Notes: generated from the sequence alone by a model not told the origin. Positions 41,112-54,969 are shown, numbered from the stretch's first letter. The stretch: DNA of 64,000 nt from Siderastrea siderea (GCA_964030785.1 OZ034978.1:15760953-15824952), one strand, 5' to 3'. Made by a program: numbers and translations.

Positions 41112-44100
41112 TTTGGGTTTCTTATCCCCCTTCTGTTCACAGCAACTCACTGATCGAGGATGTCTTAACTTATTGATGCATAAACTGCATCAATTATAAC
41201 TTTTCTTCGAGACTCATATCTCAGCTACAATAAGCATCGCTGTGTTTAGGAGCTGCGAAGTGTAGTAACAGAGCTTAATGTTAGATGTTTGCCAGGCTTT
41301 AATTCTTCGCTCTGTGTCCTCCCGTAAACGCAAAAATACAGACAAGTTGTTAATAAGAGCCGTAAGGCTGAGGCACTCCACTGATTACACAACTGGGCGC
41401 CTACGTCAGAAGCATTAATTGCTATGTTTATTTTTGCTCTAGCGTGTGTTTGAATTTTAGCACAAGAAAAGCATAACGAATAAAATAATCCAGAAAACCC
41501 TGATCGATAAAAATAAAAAAAGTGTTGTTAGTTTATAGTATAAACGTTCACGGCAACAATTCATACGAATTTTTTAGTGCTTGAAGAGAGCTTGCGCTAC
41601 AGCCGCTTTAAAAACGTTCAGCATTCAGTCCTTTTACAACGTCTAAACATTTCGGTGATTCTGACACACACGGGACTTCAAGTTTGACCCCAGTATGGCT
41701 GTTATCTTCTGAATTACGTACACTGTCCATTACTATGCTAAGGGATATACTATATTAGGTCGCAAAATCTAGCTGGAGTATAAAATCATGATGAAAACAC
41801 CATTCCTTATCATTCTTAAATCGACGGAGTAGCTGTTGAAAATGGCGTCATATAAAGGGTCCAATTTCAACAGTTCGTGAAGACAGAATAAAATTTAGAG
41901 TTAGATTGGCTTTCAAAAAGAGAATTCTAGAAAAAAATGTTCTTGAATCTTGTTTCACTCCCTGCCACCAAAAACAAAAATTAATCCACCCTCGACTAAT
42001 TACTTTAGCTTCATGTTTACCTTGGTGTCTCTAATGCCCCACAGTCTGGGTTGAATAGGAGGGAACAGGTGGGCGTATTTTGGAGGTTTTATGCGGCTTG
42101 GATACTCTGAGATCTTAATTTAAAATTAAAACTTTAAGGTTGATTTTAAGTTAAAATTCTTAACATTATGCTTCTTCGCCAGTCATTTTTGTTACCAAAT
42201 TGAGCTATTCTAGCTAAAAGAATAAGACCTTCCTGCAGAATTACTAGACAGTTTCGTTTTTAATTCTTATGTCAGTCAAATAAGCTATTATTAAAACGTA
42301 AACTTATTCTGATACCAGGGAATAAAATTTAGCGTAGAATTATAACAGGCTGGCAGCCTTGATTTCTGGTCGTATCATTACACTACCAAGCTTTAGAACC
42401 CGTTTGCTTGAAAGACCTGAAATTCAATTATACGATATGAAAAATCATACACCGAGAACAAATCTTACCTGGAGTGACTAAAGATTTAAAGCGTTGCCAA
42501 GGTAGTTGACCGTTCTGCCCTTGTAATGTGTCTTGTAATGTGTTTGTTTTAGAATTATGTTAATATCCACTTTGCAACGAACGATGCTCCAAGGGCACTC
42601 AGTCATTCGTATTTAGGAAGGAAAAAGCAATTATAAGCTTGGAGTAATTTAAAGAGTTTACCTTCGTCCACTGTGACACACACTGCTGGGCCTTGAATAA
42701 ACAACGAATGTTTGACGCCGTTTTGCAATGAAGTAGTTGTATGGCAAAATCACACTGCACACTGAGGTGCCAATCGCAACCCGTGACATTGAAACTTCAG
42801 CGAGAATCTGAAACAACTAATTATTAGTGCCAAAATTTTTTTTAAATAAATGAATAAACACTCTGTTTCTAGTGAGAAAAAAAATATTTTTCTGTCCTCC
42901 ATAAGGAACTTTTCTAAAATAAAAAGAAAACTATTTATTGACAGATCCCGTAGTTTTGACCGTAATGTTATAGACCATAGGAAACACGTTTTGGAACATT
43001 TAGTACGTTTAATATAGGTAAACTTCCCTAACAAATTCATGTGCTGTTTTACGAAGTCGTAGCTTTTCTTAGGTATGTTTTGTTCACTTCGAATTTTGGC
43101 TATTTTCAAAAAAAAATTCAATTTAATGCAAGGTAGGATTAGCATTTCCGAATAATTTGTAGGCAATCTAGTCATTTTTGTCTAGATAGTACAAAAAAAA
43201 TATCAGTTTTCTCGCTCTTAATACACCCAATGCATTTGAAAAAGTAAGGCGATACTTTTCGTTTCTCAGATAAATAAAATCTGGCTATTTCTCCAACAAT
43301 AAACTGGCTCTAAACCTTAATTGTTACCGAGTCTCTTCCTTGTTAAAGAAAAATTAATTGTGTTTACAAGCGACCATGGTAAACCACAATAAACCATGTT
43401 CTTGCTTTATTAGGGCTGAATTCGTAGTTTCAGCGTAATGTTGCACAAGGCTGGACTTAACCTATGTTCAAAGCATCAGAATCGTTGAGGTTGATTCAAA
43501 AAAACAAATTTCAATCTAATTCTAGGACTAATCCAAGCTTATGACTTTGATGACATCTGTTTTGTACCAAGAACCATTACCCTGGGGTGGGGGTGGGGGT
43601 GGCGGAAAGTTTTCCCAAACAAAAACTGACCAGGAAAATAAAAACAACTATTTTACAAGAGGAGCTAAATTTAGTCTGGTTTTTCGTTGCCTTAAAAGGT
43701 TAACTACTTTCTTGTGGAAAGCAGTATTGAAATTGATTTCTTACTTGTGTCATTCAGTTTTGGTAACAATAGTAATATACAAATAAATTCAAATCAAAAT
43801 TTTGCTGATCCGCAGCGTAGCTCGCGATTTGGAAGAAATTCAATTATTTCGGAAGTATTAATCTAAAGTTTAACACAGGACGGAACATTAAGATGCTGTC
43901 CGTAAGAATTGTAAGCCATCTTTTTCTGTGTAAGGGCTAGGGCAAAAAAAATTGAACAGACAGCTTAAAAATACATAAAGAGGTTAAACAGTATACAATT
44001 TGCAATATATTTTTTTTATTGTGTGGTCATAGCTACTAGAATCATAATATTTCCTTATGTCACAAAGGTACATGTAACAGGCCGCAACACTTTGGTCAGG

Positions 44101-44880
44101 TAAAACTGCGTTCCGCAAATACATCTCCTTCGCAGTAGCTTAGTTGTCCTTACATCACGTTATCGGTTGATTTAGCAAAACTATAACTTTCTAAATGAGA
44201 TTGCCAGTTTGATTAAAAAAAAAAAAATTATCGATAATCAGCAATAAAAGAATACAACAAAGGGATCTACAGCAGGGGGAACTACAGCTTTTAAAGATGG
44301 CGCATGGCGAAGGGGTGGGCCATGCAGTCAAACTATTACGTGAATAAAATGATTGTATTCACTATCATTAAGACAGGCGCAACCATGCCAGTCTAGTTAT
44401 TTAAATGTACAAGCCACGAGTTACAGTCTCGCTATTATTCTCGAGTATTTATCTGGTGTAAATATATCTTATTAGATGTTTCGGTGTGAAGTATCGCCGT
44501 ATATTTTTACGAGTTGTGCTGTATTTAGCGAGCCTGCAGGGCTCCAAAACATCTAATAAGAGATTTATTATCCAACTTAACCTTTTTCAACCTTTGTCAG
44601 TGACTTGAAAGAAAACTACAAGTGTAAAAGGATTAAAGTACGCATGGTACTGTACAATAATTAATTATACAACACATTTTGCGCAAATAACAACAGTACG
44701 TTTTCAGATGCGCATTACAATAATTAAACTAGAAAAAAAAACATTAAAAAGTTGTGCGGCATCAACGTACAAAGAAAAAAAAGAATTGAACATTACTTAC
44801 ACCAAAAATGAAACTGTGAAAAGTTGTGCTCTTTCAAGTTGTATACGAAAGTAAATATTCTAAAAGTACGTATATCTATA
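41112..44880. other. Intergenic stretch without recognisable genes
   Basis: AT-rich. It holds a short GGGGGT repeat (43582-43602) and a spaced perfect 15-bp inverted repeat, TCTTATTAGATGTTT (44467-44481) with its complement (44547-44561). Frames up to 141 codons on the minus strand near 42750-43175 are low-complexity and Phe/Lys-rich, with no domain. Confidence 0.5.
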
Positions 44881-44986
44881 ATTTAATTAGGTCACAAGAT
44901 CGTTCTAATATCTGACAATTATTACAATTACAACTATTATCTGTATTATTGGAATTACAATTAATACCCTTATTTTTATTACACTT

Positions 44987-45240
44987 CTACAATATTAAAT
45001 GTTTTAAGAACGTGGTTTTAATAAAAGATTTAAAAGTATTAAGACAAGTACAGTCCCTGATGTGAATGGGAAGGTCGTTCCAAAGTTTTGGCGCCGCAGC
45101 GCTTAAAGACTGTACAACAACCAACTGTACAGTATCGTGGGATATTTGTACTCGTTTAGCGCGCTTCCTATACAATAACCAGCTGTACAGTATTGTGGGA
45201 TATTTGTACTCGTCTCGCGCGCTTTCTGTAAATACCTAAT
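44987..45240 (-). mobile_element. LINE remnant: C-terminus of a reverse transcriptase ORF
   Basis: The minus strand encodes SAAAPKLWNDLPIHIRDC, then NTFKSFIKTTFLKHLIL and a stop. This is the conserved tail of non-LTR retrotransposon ORF2 proteins (CR1/L2/Rex-like). Only this 5'-truncated end remains. A tandem duplication of about 56 bp within it (near 45118-45173 and 45174-45230; TGTACAGTAT, TGGGATATTTGTACTCG) repeats the upstream coding part. An AT-rich tail follows. Confidence 0.75.
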
Positions 45241-45294
45241 ACAGTTGGACAATAAAGATTCATATTTTGGTAACAAATTAGTAAGGACAGCTTA

Positions 45295-45500
45295 AATCTG
45301 TCCCTCGCAATGTACCTGCATCATATTTACAACAAAAATGAAAGGAGATTTCTCAACGCAAGTCAATGACCAGTTTAAGGTCAATTAGGTCATTGTGCGT
45401 GGCGGCCATAGTCGAAAACTCAAGGCAAAATTTAGCGAAACTCAATGCTTACTTCAGGGATAATAGGTACGAAAACTCATGTCTCACATCTTTAAGCACG
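45295..45500. repeat. Duplicated 3' flank shared with the second GPCR locus
   Basis: This stretch matches 58717-58910 (shared GGAGATTTCTCAACGCAAGT, TAGGTCATTGTG, GGATAATAGGTA). It continues into the GPCR pseudogene, so both loci belong to one duplicated block of about 1.3 kb. Confidence 0.75.
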
Positions 45501-45752
45501 CAGATCATGTTCTACAATGGAAAATAACATTCATTTGACAGGAGTAAATACAGTTTTCCACTGTCACGGAATGACGTTTCAAAAATTAATGAACCAAAAT
45601 GACTAAAAAGATTTAAAAGGACCAACGTACCTATAACATTCACATAAACTGGACTCTGAAATTTGAATGGAATCTCGGAGCTTGGTCAAAGCGAGAGGCA
45701 GTAGAAACAGTTTCACCGTTTGCTGCTGCGCCTGCACTAGATTACATGGAGT

Positions 45753-46593
45753 TCAAATTGCAATAGGCTGGACACGAGGTAACTCAAGAGCCTTTTTGCA
45801 AGCAAGCTGTTTTACTGCTTTCCTAAACTCTTGCATTCTTATGGCATATATTACTGGATTAACCATGGAATTGGCCCAATATAGCACAGTTACTATATCA
45901 TGGGCCATTTGTCCCCGTACGTCGCGATTAATGTGATGCCAAATAGTATCGGGCAGAATGGTCAATATCGAGACAACAGTGACTATGAATAAAGTGACGG
46001 ACAGTTTCCTGTCTGACACCACTGAACCGGAATGGTAAGGAAGAGGGTTTTTTTCATACTGTAATTAATAATAGCGTATGAGATTGTGAGTAACACAAGG
46101 GTCACGAAACTGTATGATGCCCATGCGTACGGATATTGTTTCTGGTACACACAGGTTAAGAGAACCCAACCCAGATGAAAGCAGCAAGGCTATCAACCAA
46201 CTGCCGAATATGATTTTAAAGTAAACCCAGTTCCCAATTACACAGTGTCTAAAGGGATAAAGTGTTGTGTGTAACCTCTCTAAAGAAATTAAAGAAAGAT
46301 TAGCTTGGGAAGCTATTGAAAATATGTTCCTAGAGGTTAAACAGATAAATTCTCGCCAGCTGAAGCCACGTCCAGGCTCGATCTTCCTCGTGTAATCTAT
46401 GACCAAAGGTCCTGCCACTGCTTTCACTAGTAGATCACTACGTAGTGCGCTTGCTTAAGTGGTGGTTTCTTGCAAAAGCAAAGGCTGTGTAAGCGTTGAT
46501 GATAAATATCGCTACAATTTCTGTGTTAATAATTACTCCAAACTAAATTGTACCGTCTTGTGGGAAAAGCATTTTACCAGTCTCATTAGTCAT
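45753..46593 (-). pseudogene. GPCR pseudogene, paralogue of the gene at 59158-60063
   Basis: Two long frames encode most of a rhodopsin-like receptor: TM3 to TM4 with SLISLERLHTTLYPFRHC (46065-46427), and TM6-TM7 with SILTILP and NPVIYAIRMQEFRKAVKQL (45753-46022). The N-terminal part up to ATG 46593 can be followed by nucleotide match to the intact paralogue. Relative to it, about 30 bp of TM2 is missing right after CGCACTACGTA, the TM1 region has lost bases, and a frameshift separates TM4 from TM6 near 46045. The gene cannot make a working receptor. Motifs that remain match the paralogue, so it decayed after the duplication. Confidence 0.85.
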
Positions 46594-46699
46594 CCTTCAA
46601 GAACTCTAGACCTTCATTCTGGTGCAACTCGTTCTGAGTTCATCCAACGCAAGCCAAGTGCAACCTAAGAGCAAGCAGATATTAAAAAGAGACTGTGAT

Positions 46700-47249
46700 C
46701 AGTATTAACAGTATATCAGTTATTATTTTTTTCTCAGCGCGTGAGCGGGCAAGATGAACCAAATCCTGCAATCTGATTGGTTCCGGGAGCGGGCGGAATT
46801 TTCCGATCTTGACCGCGGTCAACGGAACGTCAATAACAAAAAATTTGTAGTGGGTTTTTAAAACCTTTAAAATCTTTAAAACGTTCTCCGAAACTTAGAA
46901 TTCTGAAATTTTTTGTACATTGTCGTTAAAAACTTTCTTTCCAAAATTTCTTGTTAAAATACCGAAGGTTGTACAATGTAAATCGCCTCTTCCCTTTCGA
47001 CAAACATTTGAGTAAATCGAGCAGGAGTTAGCTACATGTATCGAAATTTGGGAAAATAAAGGGGTTTCTTTTAGTTATATTGCTTCCTGTGATTTCTGAG
47101 TTTTAACAGAGTAAAAAATCGTATTTTGCTGCTCTGGTGTCACAAACGGCTTCGTTTCATGGTTCATTTTACGCGCGCTTGCAAAACGTTGCTTTCCGAA
47201 AACAACAAGACACGTTTAACTTTTGAAAAATAACAAGAAAAAAATAAAA
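46700..47249. other. Intergenic stretch without recognisable genes
   Basis: No gene recognised. A GC-richer patch (46740-46830, with CGGTCAACGGAACGTCA) might be part of a repeat or promoter. Confidence 0.4.
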
Positions 47250-47396
47250 ATATTATTTGCCGGCCTTGGTCGGTCCGTATTGAGAAAAACTGTGCCCTCG
47301 GTCTTGAGCACGGCCCTCGGCCTGCGGCCTCGGGCCGTACTCAAGACCTCTGGCACAGTTTTTCTCAATACGGACCTCCCGGCCGGCAAATAATAT
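47250..47396. mobile_element. 147-bp foldback MITE
   Basis: The ends ATATTATTTGCCGGCC and GGCCGGCAAATAATAT are perfect inverted repeats. The arms continue with CGGTCCGTATTGAGAAAAAC and its complement, GGTCTTGAG/CTCAAGACC and GGCCCTCGG/CCTCGGGCC around a small loop. No coding capacity. Confidence 0.85.
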
Positions 47397-49850
47397 ATAT
47401 ATATTATAGGTTAATATTTTTTAACGAATATTAAGAGATTATTTGTATTTCTAGTAGCTTATATCGCGGCACCTGGATATAATAGCTTCAAATTTCTTTT
47501 CCGCTTTGTTAGGTGACGTTTTGGTTAGCCCCCGTCCTATTTCGTTTAGTTTTTCCTGTAATGAAAATGCATTTTACTCTGATAAAACGGGCGACTTGTT
47601 GTCGCTTTGAATTTTCACTATGTCAATCTTTATAAATGGCAAGGTAGGTGAACGAATTGCTATACAGATGTTTTGATCTTTGGAAAAATAGGCAAAACAA
47701 AGAACAGAAAAGTAATTTTCTTTGTTCAGGATATAATTTATGAGAAGTTGCCTGAATTTGCGACAAAATGTCTCGACAAACAAATCCACTTGTAAAAACA
47801 GCTAGTATCTTGTGTTTTGCTCCATCCATCATAATTCTGATCAGTGATTACAAGAAAAATTTATACCATTCTATGCCTGTTCAAAGGCTCCTATTTAGCA
47901 ACCCACATTCATCAAGTCCTCCAATCATCTAGGAAATTTTTCATCTCTTAATAGCGGAGCCCGCGGGCAAAGCCCGCCAGCGGAGCACCATTACCAAGCA
48001 AATTTGGTAACCTATTGATCCGAGAAATTTTGGTTTTTACGTTTGCGGACACCCGTATGTCCGCCAGTACAGACTCTGAGGGAGGGAGAGGGGAGTCCCA
48101 AGACAACCCGACGGGGGGTGGAGAATACCATCTTTTTCGGCGGGAAATCGCGCGGTGCTTTTGGGCAACTGGCGTTTTTCTTGGCGGGAAATCGCATGTA
48201 AACCGTCGCTTTTGAATAAAAGGTGTTTTGAAAAGCTTTAATAGCTTGTTTACCTAAACGATTGTTCGACAGTACTGAAGTTTTAAACATCTAATATCTA
48301 TAAACGGAAAGAAAAAGTTCAAAAAATACGCAATTTCCTTTTTGGTGGAAGGCGAAGAGTTGAAGTTACGAGCTCTGCCTTCGAGGATTTCATGTTTGTT
48401 TACTTCACGGCGAAGAGCTTGCCTTGTTCTGAAACAAGCGAGTAGGTGAAGTTTTTAAAGGGTTTAAGATACATGATTTTGAGTAGTACGGTCAAAGAAA
48501 TTACGTTTTGAAATGGAATTTAATTTATGTCATTAGAAATGTGTCATTTACTTTTGACTTTAAACAATTAGAAAACGCGCTCAGTTTTGTGACAGATGTA
48601 GTCTTGAATATTTTGCCATGATCAGCCGATTTCACTCGCGTGGACGGACCCACAATGCTGGAAGTGTAACGCGAATTGCATTTAAGTATAAACGTACGGG
48701 TTTTCAAATAAACTTTTTTAAAAAATGATTTCTCTGTCCATTATGTTGTGTTTGTTTACAGTAGGTCAAAGCACAGTCGCAAGAAAACAGCACAAGCATC
48801 ACTTCAGTGAGATTTCGGCGAATAATTGCTTTCAATTTTGACTGTCGGGTCCATCTCCTTGTGCAATTGTCGATTTTCTTGTCCTAGAAGTTTTCAATAG
48901 TAATAATCTTTTAAGCAAAGTGGTTGTCGGTTTAAACCTATTTTATACGAATACCTTCCGAAAACAGTTTTGTGCTTTCCTCAAAGCGCCTAACTTATAT
49001 AAGCTTACTTCGCGGCCGCAAAACATATGCCGTAATTTAAAGCGTGTTTGGTGTTTGTTTGTTTTCAATCTCGATGGTCTCAAGGTAGAGAACGAAATAC
49101 AAAAGTTACTTAAGTAACTATAAGCGAAGCAGTTTTGGGTTTAAAGCTATTTTATCCGGCAGGTAATGTGTGTTCCTCAAAGTGTTCGAATTTCTTTGCG
49201 GCCGCTAAAACTTACACCACATTTCTTCGATAATTTTATTAGAGGTGCTTCAAAGCTCCCCAAATCCTTTCTTTCGGGTAATCCCAGTAAAATGCCAGTG
49301 AAATGCCAGTATAAATTTTCGACTAGGCTATTAGTGGCAGTTCATGTCATTTGTTAACATCGGAACGCGACGAAGATAACCCATTTACTTCAGAATAAGT
49401 TTAATTTTGTTGTTGAAAATGAGCGCCGTTTCAAGCTCATTCAAGCGAATAGCAAATAATCCAAGGAGATTTGACAAGCCCTGACAATTAAATGACAGGA
49501 TATGGAACATTGCAAAAACCAAGCAAGACGGTTCGTGACTAAAATATGTGTTCAGTTTGATGCCCGAAAAAAAAAAAAAACAAGCTGTGCTCAGCCTCTA
49601 GAATGACCTTTCGAGCTTGGTTTTAAAGCACAGATCCCCAAAATACTGGAGGACAATTCGGAACACTTTCGGGCTTTTTGAGAAACACTTTTCGAAAGCA
49701 AACGAGCCACAAAAAGCCCCGAAATATATTTCGGACTGAAAAGTTTCAGGACTATTTTTAAGAAACGAACACCAGTTTATTCCTTGGCGGCTCCGCTTTT
49801 AGGCTTGGCTAAATCTGTATATTATATTCGCCATGAGAATTATTGCATGA
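47397..49850. other. Intergenic stretch with repeat pieces, no gene
   Basis: It contains a GC-rich hairpin piece, GAGCCCGCGGGCAAAGCCCG, near 47958-47977. Two diverged copies of a segment with TTCCTCAAAG and TCGCGGCCGC or TTGCGGCCGC lie at about 48910-49030 and 49125-49230. A poly-A run is at 49566-49581. Confidence 0.45.
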
Positions 49851-49854
49851 CCTA

Positions 49855-50358
49855 CTAAGCCACCATGAAATAAGTACCATCAGAATCATTTTATTTCAGA
49901 TCCATATCTTACACAGACTCAAGTTTCTAAAGAAGGTACTGTCAACAAGACATGGTGTATAAAAAGAAGGCAGCACGAAACCGAAAATATTTCAAGGACA
50001 TGTTGTTGACGGTTATCTTATTCTTCTGCCCAGCGGCACCAAGAGCCGCTGTTTGACATACCGTATTTCATTTTTAACCTTTACACTCGGTGTGGCTTTT
50101 GTTTGTCCCGGGTGGAGCTCTATGCTCATTGTCTGAAAGCCACAATGAAATAAGTGGAATCATAGTCATTTTATTTGAGAGTCTCATCTTACACAAACTC
50201 AAGAAAGCTGTCAACAAGACAAGGTGTGCATGGAGAAGACAACGCGAGAAAAATCTTTCACAGACGTATTTTTAATGAAATCTTATTGCTTCTACCTTTC
50301 TGCAGAAAGCCGCCACTATTTGGAATGTTTCATTTTAAATCTTTAAACTCGGTGTGGC
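49855..50358. repeat. Diverged tandem duplication of a roughly 240-bp unit
   Basis: Units at about 49855-50096 and 50130-50358 share, in order, GCCACxATGAAATAAGT, TCATTTTATTT, CTTACACAxACTCAAG, GTCAACAAGACA, ATCTTATT and ACTCGGTGTGGCT. Both end on the same ACTCGGTGTGGCT. Confidence 0.75.
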
Positions 50359-52384
50359 TAGATTGACTATGTTAAAACACTTTTTTGCCTGGGTCCAGCT
50401 TTGCACAGCTGCAAACATAAAGACCAAAAATATTTTAGTGTTCTTTTCCATAAATATTCCATTCGTGGAGGAATATCGATGCTTTTACACCCACGACATT
50501 TGTTTTAATTCACTTCTTTTATTTGGAACAAGAAAGCCCAATGGGCATTTTAACCGGCCGTTCTGACCCTCCCCACCCTTAGTTTCACAAATGTTAGCGC
50601 GATCCTGTATTTATACGAAACGGCGTGACGAAAATTGTGATTGTGTGACACAATATTTTGACTATAGCGTTACTGGATGACGTAATGTGTAAACTCTGAC
50701 GACTCAGCTTATCTTTCTTATCGCTTTTATTTCTGCTGAAAAACACAAATTAACTCAAACGTTGAATGTCTGTATAAATTTGCCCACAACTGAGGATGCT
50801 TGCAAAGGGATGACGAAATATTTACTGTTGTGCCTAGACCGTGAACGTAGCAGTAGAATCGAAGTATAAACGAGCTCGAGCAGATCGTCAGAGTCTGGGG
50901 CACGTTAAGGCATATCTCATGACGTGATGTTTAAATCCGGTTTGCTAACCCGGGAATCCCCATGCAAAGTAAACAAGTTGACTCGGAACGGCCTCGTACC
51001 AGACTACGCACTTACAAAATTACTTCAAACCCAACCAACCCCACACGCAAAGCACACACATCGCTTGATAATATTCAGTTATTTTCAAACTTAAAGACTC
51101 GTAACAGCTACGTTATTAATTGATCTCCTTATTAATGACCGATTCCTTCGTCTTTATGCAATTAAAATCAACTTCTCGCGTCAAATAAACACTCATCTCT
51201 CTCCTTTCTCTAGAACTATGATGTATCGATGGTGCAATCCACTAAATGCATCATCATACTAGTGCCAATCCTTCTCTTCCTAAGCCACCATTCCTTACCA
51301 TGCTAATAATAAGCTGCAACACAGCTGTTGTTTCTCTCCTCTGCGAAATACAGGTTACTCAATGAGAAAACTTACAATCAACTTCGGAAACCGTCCCCCC
51401 ATAAAACGCCAAGGGAAACTGCCTCGCACGCAGCACAATATTACACTGCTGCTATACAAACGCAACTTTCAAAGCAAATCACATTCACAAATCCTTCCAC
51501 TCCCACATTTTTACATCAAAATGTCAATCCCCATAACAACACTCCTGCGCTAATAAAATTTTCACCATAACCACTAACTAGATCAGATAACACAGACAAT
51601 TTCGCATTCAATCCTATTAACTGCTTTACAAGGATGCGCATGCGTTATAAAAGACAAATACTGAAACCCCATGCTTAACATCCCTTCGCCGTTCATATCT
51701 TAAATACTGTAAATTAAAAGACAAGAACACACGAAGGTAACATTCAGCAGACTAATATGCGCATGCGTCTTATGTAAGACAGTACCACTCTTGAATACCC
51801 TTACCACAAGCTTTACAGCACTTTGTTCGTATGTTAAGCCAACTGACTCAACTTACCGGCGGTCGCCATATGGTGACGGCCGGTTAACAAGGGAATTTAG
51901 AGTTCCCGTGTGAGTTGAAGCTCGAGTTGACTAGAGTTGGGTTCGAGTTGCGAAAAAATAAATACTAGTTTTAATAATAAGTAGTTTGGAAATTTAACGT
52001 TAGGCACAGTTTAAATAATTTGTATTCAGTTACGGTTAGGGTCTCTGTTTTCTATATCCTGGAAGTTAACTAAAACTAAACTTAACTCCAAGTCACCTCG
52101 AACTTGAACCAATGGAATTCTCGATGCATAAAACCAATCATCAATCATGGTGCCCAATTCGGATGTCGATATATAAACAACCATACAAATGAGAATTTAT
52201 GCTCAGTTTTGAAAACTCGAGTTTTCGGCCAACTCCCACAGAGTATTCAGTTTGCGAACACGTACATCAGCGCCAAAATTATTTTGAAAGCTTGAAAAAA
52301 CCTCCCAACCAAATGACCTGAACGCCTTGCGTTTCGATGAGAAAATATAGTTTCTTTTGTCCTTTTAGCAATAATGTGTATATT
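50359..52384. other. Intergenic stretch without recognisable genes
   Basis: No gene recognised. It includes a near-perfect palindrome centred on CCATATGG at 51853-51886 (14 of 17 base pairs). Confidence 0.45.
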
Positions 52385-52880
52385 TAGTCACCTCTTTTCT
52401 TCTAGCCACTTTTAACTTGTCTCGGAAACTGCTGCGGTCGAACATGTTTGTTCCCGTCATAAGGATGCAGTCAATTTGTATCAAATTACCCCTTCTGTAA
52501 TGAGATAGTGAACGGGTCATTTCACAACTCGTGACGCTTTTTATATATCTATATAGAGATAATTACCCTAGCTTTCAGGTGAAGGCCGATTTATTTTGGT
52601 TAAAATACCTTTTTTTATCCAAATATGTGAGAAACTTTTCCTCAATTTGGCGACTGCCTTTTTATGTTCTGACGTCAGTAAAATTATAATTCGCTCGCTC
52701 GGCATGGATATGTAATAACTGAAGGTGATAGTGGTGTTCCGATTGGCTGTTAAGTTGTAAGGTTATCATTTCAGATGTTTTCACCTGTCTGGGAGCAATT
52801 AACCTGACCCTTTTGATGGCGAATACAAAGAAAACGGCGAACGTACTCCCTAAATATCCCGGTTGCCCTCAAAAATGTCA
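52385..52880. repeat. Segmental duplication partner of 60485-60700
   Basis: Both stretches share CACCTCTTTTCTTCTA, GAACATGTTTGTTCC, TCATAAGGAT, TCAATTTGTATCAAAT, GATGGCGAATAC and ACTCCCTAAATAT in the same order. The copy here is longer because of extra sequence in the middle. Confidence 0.7.
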
Positions 52881-53989
52881 TGAGAGGACGGATAAAGCGT
52901 TAACTGTGAGTATCGTTTCACGCAGAGTTTTTTTCGGCTTTTCTTGGGAAAGTGTGAAAATCTGTTTAACTGTTGGAAATCAAGCTATCATCGCTTCTTA
53001 ATGAAGCCACGGTGAATATTGTAAAATGACACTATGCTCTGAATGAAAGACATAAAGTTCTGGTTTTCGTCGAAACGTGATTCCCTGAAATAAATAAAAG
53101 ACTGAACTTTGTGACATTCCGCCACGAGTAAGTTGTACACACTCTTTCACCCCTTAGCTAGCCGATGAAATTGTTTACGAAAGCAAAGCTGTGTTCGATT
53201 TCGAATTTACCCTCGTTATTTATCCTCCGACTATTCTTGGAGGCTAGCAAAGCGTAAATCAAGGCGTATCAGAGGAAGTGATCTAATGTCTCTCAATAAT
53301 TCCGGCGGATTTCCGTCCATCCTGTTAGTAAACTTTTCGATTTTGCATACAGCGGGTAAAACTAAGCTCTCCAAGAATGGAAAGAAAAACATGAGGTTCT
53401 TTGTTATCCTGTCGCGATCAACCAAAAACAAGGAGCAGTGTCTCTGGCTTTACTACACAAGATATTCGAGCAAATATATATGCGTGCGAGTGTGCGAGCG
53501 ATTGAGACTATAATAAAGTAATTGATTTTGATTTGTAAGAACTGCCTGCCGCGAGAAAACGTGCCTTGCTTTGCATTGAGCCGAGCACAACGAGTGTGTA
53601 ATTGTGCGCCCCAAAATGTATCATTGTACAATCTCTACGGGAATTATGGTCACAAGCTGCGTGTATTCCTTTCCAACTGATAAAATTTTCTCACTATTTC
53701 GAAAAGTTCAGTTTTCAGTATCTTATTTTTTATTATTTAATTTGCAATGTCTGCTTTTTCTATTTTCTCCGAAAGTTCTAAATACGTACAGAAACCCATC
53801 AGCTGGTACAGACGAAACTCGATTTGTGCTTGCTCAACGTATGCCTGTATAAATATTCAAGCACGAGTTTTAAGAGACTCAGTCAATTCGCCTGCGATTC
53901 TTGTCACCTTCTTCAGTTGCAAGTTTGTAACGCATTCTTAGATTTTATGAAAAATGTTTCGCTTCCACAAATCATTTTTAAACTGAATT

Positions 53990-54158
53990 AGACTACGGGA
54001 AGTCTCTCTTTCAGCTCTGACAGGGACAGTCGAGGAAAACGAGCAAGCGAGCGAGCGGCCGCAAAATCGCCTACGGGGTTGAAACGTGACCCGCGTGTCG
54101 AGCCGCTAGTGTAGTGAGACTGTCCCTTAGCGGAAAGAGAGGACTGCTCGTAGTCTAT
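53990..54158. mobile_element. 169-bp MITE with 9-bp target-site duplication (Mutator-like)
   Basis: The target site AACTGAATT is repeated exactly at 53981-53989 and 54159-54167. The ends AGACTACG and CGTAGTCT are inverted and continue as AGTC-CTCTCTTTC-type matches and GGACAGTC/GACTGTCC. A 9-bp duplication points to a Mutator-like transposase in trans. The interior is GC-rich with GCGAGCGAGCGGCCGC. Confidence 0.72.
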
Positions 54159-54969
54159 AACTGAATTTCAACGTATACTGCACGTGATGAACCCTCTTTG
54201 ATGCATGAATATTCGTAACATAAGCCTTCAAATGTAGTTCTTTCCGATCCTGATATTGAGCAAGCGGGAAACATTTCCCAAGACTCAGCGAACTTTTATC
54301 ACTGCTTTACTGACAAACGAAAAGCGCACTGACGATGAAGACGAGCAGCTGTGAGGAAAAAATGTAGAGGCGAGAGTCAGTGGATTTTTAATTCCCTTTG
54401 AGCCCTTCCCCGCCCCCTGTCGGTTTTTGACAAGTTGCAAACCAAATATTTCTTGGCTTTTATCGAAACATTTTCTCGAAACGTGCTAGTGCTGGGACTA
54501 GGGTCATTAAACACACCACACTGGGTGGGTTCCCAAGTGAACCCACCGGGTTTCAACTTCTTTTATTTACTTTGACACAGTTTTTCACTAGCTAGCTCTG
54601 GCATGGCGTTAAGGCAAGACAAATTTTAAAACAATCAGGTATCATAAACTAAAACCAAACCAATTAAAAGATGTAGACAATCAAATGAGCCAATGAGAAC
54701 TCGTAGCAAATACATGTGACCAGTGCCAAGCGTGGAAAAAACAACGTTCAAGGGCGAAACAAATTGGTTGTCATACTGCAGTATACGTTCTTAAGTCTAC
54801 TTAACTGTGTTAGTAGGCTGCCAAATTGTTTGAAGACAGTTTCCTAATACATAGGGTTTTCAGCCATAGCCTTCTCGCTCTCTTCTCGGCCGGGTCATAT
54901 TTGTTGTTGTTCTGTTTTTCTTGTGTGTTTTTTGTTTTGTTTTTACTAACTGCTCTTGGTGTAGTGACA

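Noticed and set aside
42750..43175. 141-codon minus-strand frame
   Set aside because: Phe/Lys/Ile-rich composition of AT-rich DNA, no domain, no splice or promoter support.
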